32,533 nucleotides of DNA from Planctomycetaceae bacterium (lineage in GTDB: Bacteria > Planctomycetota > Planctomycetia > Pirellulales > Thermoguttaceae), in contig JAIRPZ010000103.1 of the NCBI GenBank assembly GCA_031256755.1, forward strand, positions 1 through 32,533, given 5' to 3'. Numbering within the stretch: the stretch's first letter is position 1; the number at the start of each line of letters is the position of its first letter. Both the position numbers and the translations under genes were made by a program. Of the stretch, positions 18,147-26,405 are shown one piece after another. The notes under the pieces were generated by a model. The model did not search any database. It had not been told where the DNA came from and worked only from the letters and a program-made list of their open reading frames with translations.

Positions 18147-18503
18147 GCCAATAGCAGGGGGCATCGCCGCTCGCTTGCTGAATGCAAAAATCAAAACGTA
18201 CAGATTTTGATTAAGAAAAACCGATCTGCTGTATTAACCGCAGAATGTACTTGATTATTGTACTCGGCTTTGAACTTTTCTTTGATGACTCGGACAATTT
18301 GTTTAGCGTACCAGCGGTCATTCTGACTGGTATTAAATTAACTACAGTTTCGGAAAGAAAAGGAAGAAATTCGGAGGAGATGATTGAACGCAGTTTTCCT
18401 AACATCAATGTTAGGAAGATGATAGAAAAAATCAGCGACTTCTTACCTAACATTGTTGCTGTGCGTTTCTGTTTGCCGTTACACAAGACAAAGGCAAAAC
18501 GGA

Positions 18504-19352
18504 TTACCCAAGAGGGGAACCGCGAAGCAGCCGCAGAATCTCTGCCGAATCCGTTTGCAACGGATCACGCATTCCCGGCGGCAATTCCGGTAGCCCCGCA
18601 TTATGCGGACAAACCTTTTGACACACATCACAACCAAGAAAACAATTGCCCCGTTTTGCCTCTATATCCGCCGGTATTTCTCCCCGATGTACCAGCGTCC
18701 AATAACTCAAACAACGCCGCGAATCCAAAACATACGGCGCAACCAGTGCGCCCGTCGGACATGCATCAAGACAAACTCGGCAATCGCCGCACAAATCAAA
18801 CGGCCCAGGCGGCAACGGAACAGGTTCAAGCCGTTCCGTAGAAAGAAATGCCGACAGAAACATTTTGGATCCGTACTTCGGATGAATGATCAACGTATTC
18901 TTTCCGAAATTGCCCAAACCGGCATCGGCGGCAAATTGTTTTTCCAGAATCGGAGCGGTGTCACAGGTTCCGCGGCAGCGTCCGCCGGGAAAAAGTTCGG
19001 CGTGTTTCTTGGCTAAAACCGCGAGACGGCTTTTGATCCAGCAGTGGTAATCGGCACCGCGGGCATATTCCGCAATGCCGGTCAATGCCTGAATCGGATG
19101 AGGATCGCTCAAAACTTTGCCGTAGGAAACCGCAAGCATCATGATCGATTTCACTCCGGGCAGCAGGGAATCAGGATGTTTACGGAGATTGAAATGGCGG
19201 ACAAAATGCTGTTGTCCCGCATGCATACCGGAATCCAGCCAGCGGGCGAAGAAGTCAAATGTCTTCGGAGACGCTGCGGGAATAATGCCTGCAAGATCGA
19301 AACCGATGTTGCAGGCGGTATCGAGAAGCAGTGCCGACGGCGTTATTGACAT
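18504..19352 (-). CDS. queG: Epoxyqueuosine reductase QueG-like, short C-terminus
   Basis: Two ferredoxin-type clusters CGDCRVCLDACP and CFLGCDVCQKVCP; EYARGADYH; DTAPILEKQFAADAGLGNFGKNTLII. ATG at 19352. Confidence 0.88.
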   Translation of the reverse strand: MSITPSALLLDTACNIGFDLAGIIPAASPKTFDFFARWLDSGMHAGQQHFVRHFNLRKHPDSLLPGVKSIMMLAVSYGKVLSDPHPIQALTGIAEYARGADYHCWIKSRLAVLAKKHAELFPGGRCRGTCDTAPILEKQFAADAGLGNFGKNTLIIHPKYGSKMFLSAFLSTERLEPVPLPPGPFDLCGDCRVCLDACPTGALVAPYVLDSRRCLSYWTLVHRGEIPADIEAKRGNCFLGCDVCQKVCPHNAGLPELPPGMRDPLQTDSAEILRLLRGSPLG

Positions 19353-19373
19353 TTGGAGCAAATCGGGTACAAT
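19346..19373 (+). promoter_or_regulatory. Sigma70-like promoter for 19413-20585
   Basis: TTGACA - 16 bp - TACAAT; the -35 box overlaps the divergent queG start codon. Confidence 0.6.
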
Positions 19374-19412
19374 AAACGATTAGAATTTAGAGAATGTCAA
19401 ACAAGAATCAAT

Positions 19413-20585
19413 ATGTCGAACCCAAACGCAGAAGATAATTGGTCACAATTGTTGTCGGATTTCGGAATTCAGGAGAATCCGTCCGATACCAAATCCGAGA
19501 CAAAACCGGTAAAAGAAACCGCTCCCGACAAAAGGCGCAAAGCCAGAGCAGAAGAAACAAGACAGACGGTTCCTTCCGAGGAGGCAGTGCCGGTGCCGCA
19601 GGAAACTGCCGGCGAAGATTCGGGAACAAAAGAAAAACGGTCGTTTTTTTCCCGTTTTCCCAAAATTAGTTTTTTCGGGGTGCCGCCGCAGCCGTCATCG
19701 GATTCCGTTGCGGAAGGATCCCCGCCGAATTCGTTTACCGGCAGCAAATTGGAAAAGATGCCGGTTGATTTGCCTCACAAGGAAAAGTCCGAAGGAAAAG
19801 GGGGAAAGTATGCCGCCCAGAAAGGCAAAAAAGCGGATCCTTACGCGGTGGTTGCGGCGCAAATTGATACGCTTGCCGATGCGGAGTACCCTTCCCGGCG
19901 GTCAGTGCCGTCAATGTTTGACGAACCGACTCCCGAACCGGAAGAAATGCGCAATCTCAAGAATTTGATCGGGGAACAGCCGGACGAAGATGACCGGGCG
20001 GACAGCGGTGTTGATGAAGAATTCCGTCAGAATCGCGGACACCGGCGGGGACGCGGACAAGGATATTTGGAAGGATCGGCTCCCCGCGGACGGGGTTCCC
20101 GTTATCCGTCTGCGGACAGCAGAGCCGCAGACAGTTGCGGCGAAGAGACAGTCGAAAATTACGAATTCGAACCGGTTTTGGCGGACGATGACGACTTCCC
20201 CGACAGCCGTCCGCCCCGCAGCCGCCGTGGAACACGGTACTCCGGCAACCGCCGTGAGGAGCCACTGCCGATGCCGGCGGAAAACGATCTTCCGCAGGAA
20301 GAATGGTCGGAGGTCGATGAAGCATTGCAAGCGTCTCATGCCCGCAGCAGCCGCCGTCCCCGTTATGAGCGTCCGGCAAGACCGCCGAGAACGGAGTCCG
20401 CCGTTGCGGAAGATGCAGCAGAAAACGAAGATACCAGCGGAGAGATCGTTCACCGGAACATTCCGAGTTGGGAAGAAGCCGTAGATGAATTGATTGCCGG
20501 CAACATTACACGGCACAAAAGTCACCGTCATCAACCCGGACGACCGTATCCGTCGCATGGACAAAACAGAAAACGGCGGGATTAG
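19413..20585 (+). CDS. Low-complexity, charged/Arg-rich disordered protein with C-terminal IPSWEEA motif
   Basis: 390 aa rich in R/G/P/E/D, with RGRGQGYLEGSAPRGRGSRY tracts and ending RNIPSWEEAVDELIAGNITRHKSH, a motif I associate with planctomycete disordered proteins. Confidence 0.75.
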   Translation: MSNPNAEDNWSQLLSDFGIQENPSDTKSETKPVKETAPDKRRKARAEETRQTVPSEEAVPVPQETAGEDSGTKEKRSFFSRFPKISFFGVPPQPSSDSVAEGSPPNSFTGSKLEKMPVDLPHKEKSEGKGGKYAAQKGKKADPYAVVAAQIDTLADAEYPSRRSVPSMFDEPTPEPEEMRNLKNLIGEQPDEDDRADSGVDEEFRQNRGHRRGRGQGYLEGSAPRGRGSRYPSADSRAADSCGEETVENYEFEPVLADDDDFPDSRPPRSRRGTRYSGNRREEPLPMPAENDLPQEEWSEVDEALQASHARSSRRPRYERPARPPRTESAVAEDAAENEDTSGEIVHRNIPSWEEAVDELIAGNITRHKSHRHQPGRPYPSHGQNRKRRD

Positions 20586-20603
20586 CGGTACAGGCAAGTT
20601 TCA

Positions 20604-20612
20604 TGTTATAAT
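20604..20612 (+). promoter_or_regulatory. Extended -10 promoter candidate
   Basis: TGTTATAAT (TGn-TATAAT), about 37 bp upstream of the ATG at 20649. Confidence 0.45.
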
Positions 20613-20648
20613 CCGGCGTTGAAAAACACGCCGTTTTTGTTTACCGTT

Positions 20649-21656
20649 ATGGAAATTATTCGCCGCTGCGCCTTTGCCAGAGCAGGATTGATTGGAAACC
20701 CTTCGGACGGATACAACGGAAAAACAATGACCGTTGCCGTCAAAAATTTCTGGGCGCAAATTGCTCTCTACGAATGGGATCGGCTTGAAATTGTTCCTTC
20801 GCCGCTTGATGAAAGCCGGTTTTCATCTGTTTATGCTCTTGCCGAAGATGTCCGTCTGCACGGCTATTACGGCGGTATCCGGTTAATCAAAGCCGCTATT
20901 AACGGCTTCGTTTCGTATTGCACGGAACGGGGACTCAAACTCCATGACCGTAATTTTTCCATCCGCTATGAAACAACGATCCCGCGTCAGGTCGGCATGG
21001 CAGGATCGAGTGCGATTGTGGTGGCGGCACTTCGGGCGTTGATGGATTTTTACGAAATTCAGGTGCCGCAACGGGTTTTGCCGTCTCTTGTATTATCGAT
21101 TGAGCGGGATCAACTCGGAATTCCGGCAGGGCTGCAAGACCGTGTGGCGCAAGTATATGAGGGCTGCGTTTTTATGGATTTCAGCAAAGAAGCCATGACA
21201 ACCGAAAACGGTTTTGTTTGCGGGCGGTACGAAACGATTGACACGGCACTTTTGCCGCCGCTTTATATTGCCTATTCGACGGAATACGGAGAACCGACAG
21301 AGATTTTTCACAACCGTTTGCGGTTCCGGTATGATCAGGGGGAACCTGCGGTGGTTGCCGCTATGCAGCAGTTTGCCGATTTGACAGAGCAAGTCCGCAA
21401 CGCCATTCTATCGAAGCAGCCGGAATTGCTGCCGGCTTTACTGAATGCGAATTTTGATTTACGCCGGTCGATTTGCCGTTTGCCGCAGGAACACGTATTG
21501 ATGATTGAAACGGCACGATCCTGCGGAGCGTCTGCTAAATTTGCCGGAAGCGGCGGTGCGATTGTCGGAACCTATCCTGACGAAGCCGCATTTATCCGGC
21601 TGAAAGACGCAATGAAACAAATCGGCTGCGAAACGATTAAACCTGTTATCGAGTAA
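20649..21656 (+). CDS. GHMP-family sugar kinase, glucuronokinase-like
   Basis: [97 protein letters not shown]. Confidence 0.85.
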   Translation: MEIIRRCAFARAGLIGNPSDGYNGKTMTVAVKNFWAQIALYEWDRLEIVPSPLDESRFSSVYALAEDVRLHGYYGGIRLIKAAINGFVSYCTERGLKLHDRNFSIRYETTIPRQVGMAGSSAIVVAALRALMDFYEIQVPQRVLPSLVLSIERDQLGIPAGLQDRVAQVYEGCVFMDFSKEAMTTENGFVCGRYETIDTALLPPLYIAYSTEYGEPTEIFHNRLRFRYDQGEPAVVAAMQQFADLTEQVRNAILSKQPELLPALLNANFDLRRSICRLPQEHVLMIETARSCGASAKFAGSGGAIVGTYPDEAAFIRLKDAMKQIGCETIKPVIE

Positions 21657-22149
21657 AGGCGGTCAAAGAGCAAAAAAATTAACGTTAACTAATTCCTACA
21701 GAGAAATGAACAAAATGATTATGTTCCAATCAAACCGTTGCAGAGTTCTTTTAATGATAATTGCGTGGTGATTGTCTTACTATCCGTTATTCTTTCCTGC
21801 CGTTTTTATATCGCCAAACAGCAGACGGATGCAGTATTAAATGACCGGATAGAAAAAAATTATTACGGATATTAGATACATCGTTGAGCAAGAAAACAAG
21901 AGCAGCATCGGGCAAACAAATAAAGAAGGTAATATCAATCTCTATCTTTAATCTTTATGATGAAGTTTTACCGTATCTGCGGAAAATAACCGTAAAATCT
22001 TTGCGAAAACCAGTCATTGCTACGGCGAAAAATCTCATTATAAACCAGATAATGGTATAGAATCATTGCTCATACAAATTGGCTGGATGGAAACAAAACC
22101 ATCCGTTGACGGGATTAGTATCATAATAGGCGAGGATAGATTTAATCTT

Positions 22150-22371
22150 TCATTTATTCAAGCGAATTCGTCCTGCCGCTGACCTTGTCGGGGAGAAAAA
22201 CGCAGCAAGCGAAAGAAGAACATTAACAATGGGTTTGTATGGTGTATTTTGGGCAACTTGCAGGATTTCAAGCATTTTCTGAAAAACCGGCTTTGTCATG
22301 CCGATGGTGCATTTGAATTGGACATTCGGCATTTCCAGCATGCAGGTGATACGTTCTGCCGTTGTTGACAA
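22150..22371 (-). pseudogene. N-terminal remnant of an IS5-like transposase
   Basis: MPNVQFKCTIGMTKPVFQKMLEILQVAQ resembles the N-terminal HTH segment (F+xLTGv+k.tFe.Mle.L..A) of IS5-group transposases; no catalytic domain follows. Confidence 0.5.
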
Positions 22372-22393
22372 AAAATGGAAAATTCTGTAAACT
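22365..22393 (+). promoter_or_regulatory. Sigma70-like promoter for the WD40 kinase gene
   Basis: TTGACA - 17 bp - TAAACT, 51 bp upstream of the ATG. Confidence 0.6.
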
Positions 22394-22444
22394 CCCTATA
22401 CCATAACGATTTAACAGTTAGGGAACAAGTCCGATAAAAACATT

Positions 22445-25400
22445 ATGTTCCTTGCCGTTTGCCCTCATTGCCGAAAAACTTACAAACTTGACGATTCCCT
22501 CATCGGCAAGCGGGCAACGTGCAAACAGTGCCGGAATATCTTTACACTGGTCGAAATCTCCGATACAACCGTACAAACCGATTCCGCTTTCGATCTAAAA
22601 CGCCCCCTAAACGGATGTCCGGCACACCCTGCCCCGGCGGCACAAACCGTCAAAACAAAAGAACCCTTTGCTCCCGAAACCGGCTTGTGGAATATCGGCG
22701 ATCTCGTTCTCGGCATTTATGAAGTCAAACCGCTTGCCGAAAACGTCCCGTATGCCGAAGGCGGTGTCGGCATCGTTCACCGCATCTATCACCGCGAATG
22801 GGATATGGACCTTGCCGTCAAAAGTCCCAAACCGCAGTTTTTTCAAACCGAACACGGCAAAAAAAGTTACGAAAAAGAAGCACAAACGTGGATCGAACTC
22901 GGTCTTCATCCGAATATCGTCACCTGCTATCTTGTACGGCGGATCGGCGGTATTCCCCGTCTTTTTGCCGAATTCGTGCCGGACGGTTCGCTCCGCGACT
23001 GGATACTCAACGGACGGCTTTACGAGGGGGGACAAGATACCGCCCTGCTCCGCATTTTTAATCTCGCCGTTCAATTCGCATGGGGGTTGGAACACGCTCA
23101 CCGGCAAACACTGCTGCACCTCGATGTGAAACCCGCCAACGTGATGATGTCCGGTCAAACCGCTAAAGTTGCCGACTTCGGACTGTCGCAAGCCCCGATG
23201 GATTCGGGAACGGAATCTTCCGGCTCACCGAATAACCCGGCAAACATGATTTCTATCGGCATGACTCCCGGCTATTGTTCGCCGGAACAATATCTTGCCG
23301 TTGAACTGGTCAAAAAACTTGAATTCGATAAAGTGCCGCCGCTCACCGTCCGAACCGACATTTGGTCTTGGGCGGTCAGCATTTTAAGTATGTTTGTCGG
23401 CGGACCGCCCTGCAACAAACAAGGCGGACAAAATGCACGGCAGGTCTGCATTGACTTTCTGAAACAAAAAAACGGCACCGCCGGAAGACGGATGCCCTCC
23501 GCGCTCGAACCGCCCCCCATGCCGAAGGACGTTGCCGATCTTTTACTGCGGTGTTTGGAAGAAGAACCGGCGAAACGACCGGAGTCCATGGAACAGATTG
23601 CCGATGAATTGATCCGCGCTTACAAATCACTGACAGATTCGGATTTTCCACGCTCAAAACCGGCAAGTGCCGCATGGACACCGGACAGCATGAACAACCG
23701 TGCCGCATCGTTTCTCGACTTAAACAAGCCGGCAGAAGCCGTGAAGTTGTATGATCAGGCGATCTCCATGCAGCCATGGCATCCGGCAGTGACGTATAAC
23801 CGGACAATTATTGCGTGGCGGCTGGGACAAATGACAGACACTGCCGCTGTTGAACGTTTGGAAACGCTGATCAAGATGCGTCCGAACAATTCCGGTGCGG
23901 TTTATGGTCTCGGATTGGCGCAGCGGGAACGGGGAAATTTGTCGTCCGCATTGGATGCGTTTCAGAATGCGCTATCCATCGAGGACCGGGAAGATATACG
24001 CCGGGCAATTTCCGTTACAGAAAATGTTGCCGCCGGCGATGCCCGGTGTGTTGAAAGTTGGACGCTGCTTCCTGATTTCAATGAGGGACTGACACCTTCC
24101 GCTCATGTTTCCGCTTCGGCTCATTCCATCTATGCAGACAGCAAAAGCGAATTCCTGCTGTTTTACGCCAAACCGCAAACGCTGCAAATCGTTTCGGCAA
24201 TGACCGGTCATATACAGCGGTCATTCAAAATTCCGCAGCAAAAAGCGGGGCATGCGGACGTACACACCGAAACGTTTCATACGGAACGCTGGGCATTGAG
24301 CGATGATCTGCTTTGGGAACTTTACGCCGATCCTAACGGCATCACCATGCGCCGTGTCGGTACAACGGCTGCTGCCTATTTGTTTCAGAAAATACAGTGG
24401 TCGGCTGCCGGCAATGCATCGGCGGCAGTCGGTAAAATCATCGAAAACCGGGCCGACATTTCCAACCTGAAAACGAAACGGAAAATCGGTTCGCTGCAAG
24501 GACACGAAGGCCGAATCACTGCGCTGGCATTTTGTCCTGATGCACGATTTGCGGCAACGGCTGCCGAAGATCGAACCGTGCGGATTTGGGAACTCCCTTC
24601 CTGCCGCTGCCTGCGGACATTTACAACCGCGAAAAATACCATTGATGCCGTCTATTTCGATCCGAACAAATTGTTTGTACTGACCCTTACCGCTAACGGA
24701 ACACTCCGGCTTTGGTCGGTTGCGTCTTTGTGCCGGCAGCCGTTTCGTGCGCCGCTGCAACTTTCTAACGTGACCAGTGCCGAAGAAGCAGGCAGACAGC
24801 AGTCCGAAATGGAACGTTTTTGTAACGATATTCGGCAGGCAGTCCGGCAAAAAGATTACGCAGCCGTTCTTGAATTATGGGAAAAAGCGAAAACGCTTCC
24901 CGGCTGGGAAACGATGCGGAATATACTGGAAACCGAAGGAATCGGAGATGAGATCAAACGGCATACGGTTCGGGAATCGTTTGATTCGGCACTTTGCACG
25001 CACACATTGAGCGGACATTCCGAGCCGGTCACAGGCATTGCCGTTTCGCTGGATGCGAATCTGATCGCCTCGGCAGGGCAGGATACAACGATTCGGATTT
25101 GGAACATTGCAGAACAAAGACGCGAGGCGGATTTAACCGGTCACCGGGACTGGGTGCGCAGCATTGCCTTGACGACCGATGCCCGGTTTCTCGTTTCCGG
25201 CAGTTGGGACGGTTCTGTCCATATTTGGAACATTGCGGAAAAAAAGACGATTCGAAGCTTCGGCGAGCGGATTAAATTGCTGACGAAAATTGCTCTGTCG
25301 CCGCAGGGAAATATCGTGGCTGTTGCCAATGCTGCCGGTTCGGTTTTGCTTTGGGATGTGCTGTCCAATACCGTATTGAACCGGTACACAAATCGGAGCA

Positions 25401-26182
25401 GCGTCAATGCTGTCCGGTTCAGCCGCTGCGGACGTTATCTCGTTTCCGGCAGCGATGACGGTTCCGTTACCATTTATCCTTTACCTCGAAAAGCAGATGG
25501 TACCCGTTCTCCGCTAAACGACCGGACATTTCATGATCATCAGTATCCGATCACGGCTGTTGCAATTTCAACCGATCGGCGGACGCTTTTTTCGGCAGAC
25601 GCAAACGGACATATTATTGTACGGAAACTGCAAAACAATTCCGCACAGGAACAGGGAACATTCACTTCTCCGTCGCAGACGCACGGAATCCAAGCCCATA
25701 TCGGCGAAATTACGGCATTGGAGTTATCGGCTGACGGACGCTTTCTGTTTTCTTCGGCAAAGGAACCGGTGATCAAGGTGTGGCGGCAGTCCGCTGCAAG
25801 CGGAACTCAAAAACCGGCTGCGGACCATTGGCAACTGGCATCTCAAATCGAAGGTCATCCTGCACCGGTTACGTCAATGGTGTTGGAAATATCGGGCAGG
25901 CGGCTGATAACGGGCAGTGCAGACGGCGTAGTTCGGGCGTGGGAACTGCTCTGGAATTACCGCTTTCCGGGCTGGCAGACGGTCAGTGAAGAAGCCGAAT
26001 CGGTTTTGCGGTCGCTGTTGTCTTTTTATTTTTCGGACGAAACCGAACAACCGGCGGTTGATGAGGACGTGATGAATAAAATCATGCTGGAAATGGGTTA
26101 CTGCGGTTTCGGAATGATCCCGTCTGAATACATCCGTAAAACAGTCGGAAATATCTTGTCCGAAGGGCAGGAACGGCGGTAG
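22445..26182 (+). CDS. Ser/Thr protein kinase with N-terminal zinc finger, TPR and C-terminal WD40 propeller
   Basis: CPHCRKTYKLDDSLIGKRATCKQC (MJ0042-type finger); LHLDVKPANVM and VADFGLS kinase motifs; TPR-like SFLDLNKPAEAVKLYDQAI; about nine WD40-like units ending (I/V)W. Confidence 0.93.
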   Translation: MFLAVCPHCRKTYKLDDSLIGKRATCKQCRNIFTLVEISDTTVQTDSAFDLKRPLNGCPAHPAPAAQTVKTKEPFAPETGLWNIGDLVLGIYEVKPLAENVPYAEGGVGIVHRIYHREWDMDLAVKSPKPQFFQTEHGKKSYEKEAQTWIELGLHPNIVTCYLVRRIGGIPRLFAEFVPDGSLRDWILNGRLYEGGQDTALLRIFNLAVQFAWGLEHAHRQTLLHLDVKPANVMMSGQTAKVADFGLSQAPMDSGTESSGSPNNPANMISIGMTPGYCSPEQYLAVELVKKLEFDKVPPLTVRTDIWSWAVSILSMFVGGPPCNKQGGQNARQVCIDFLKQKNGTAGRRMPSALEPPPMPKDVADLLLRCLEEEPAKRPESMEQIADELIRAYKSLTDSDFPRSKPASAAWTPDSMNNRAASFLDLNKPAEAVKLYDQAISMQPWHPAVTYNRTIIAWRLGQMTDTAAVERLETLIKMRPNNSGAVYGLGLAQRERGNLSSALDAFQNALSIEDREDIRRAISVTENVAAGDARCVESWTLLPDFNEGLTPSAHVSASAHSIYADSKSEFLLFYAKPQTLQIVSAMTGHIQRSFKIPQQKAGHADVHTETFHTERWALSDDLLWELYADPNGITMRRVGTTAAAYLFQKIQWSAAGNASAAVGKIIENRADISNLKTKRKIGSLQGHEGRITALAFCPDARFAATAAEDRTVRIWELPSCRCLRTFTTAKNTIDAVYFDPNKLFVLTLTANGTLRLWSVASLCRQPFRAPLQLSNVTSAEEAGRQQSEMERFCNDIRQAVRQKDYAAVLELWEKAKTLPGWETMRNILETEGIGDEIKRHTVRESFDSALCTHTLSGHSEPVTGIAVSLDANLIASAGQDTTIRIWNIAEQRREADLTGHRDWVRSIALTTDARFLVSGSWDGSVHIWNIAEKKTIRSFGERIKLLTKIALSPQGNIVAVANAAGSVLLWDVLSNTVLNRYTNRSSVNAVRFSRCGRYLVSGSDDGSVTIYPLPRKADGTRSPLNDRTFHDHQYPITAVAISTDRRTLFSADANGHIIVRKLQNNSAQEQGTFTSPSQTHGIQAHIGEITALELSADGRFLFSSAKEPVIKVWRQSAASGTQKPAADHWQLASQIEGHPAPVTSMVLEISGRRLITGSADGVVRAWELLWNYRFPGWQTVSEEAESVLRSLLSFYFSDETEQPAVDEDVMNKIMLEMGYCGFGMIPSEYIRKTVGNILSEGQERR

Positions 26183-26267
26183 CAACTTCTGCAACGGGCA
26201 GAAAACAATGTTTTCGGTTTTCTCCGTTTGAGCAAAAATCACCCTTCGCCGACCGCCGGTTCGTATC

Positions 26268-26295
26268 TTGACAAATTCCGTTTTTCGTCTATCAT
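26268..26295 (+). promoter_or_regulatory. Sigma70-like promoter for tex
   Basis: TTGACA - 16 bp - TATCAT. Confidence 0.55.
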
Positions 26296-26405
26296 GCTGC
26301 GGTCAATGTCCGCTGCCGATTGCCGAAACAAAAAATAAAAACGCAGGGGACTAACGCTAAAACGAAATGACGGCCCGGCTGCCGGGCTGCTGAAAAATTA
26401 AAATT

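Noticed and set aside
18211-18841. ORFs 18211-18486 (-) and 18245-18841 (+)
   Set aside because: Mutually antisense, no family signature; the plus ORF runs into the antisense of queG. Treated as unexplained intergenic sequence.
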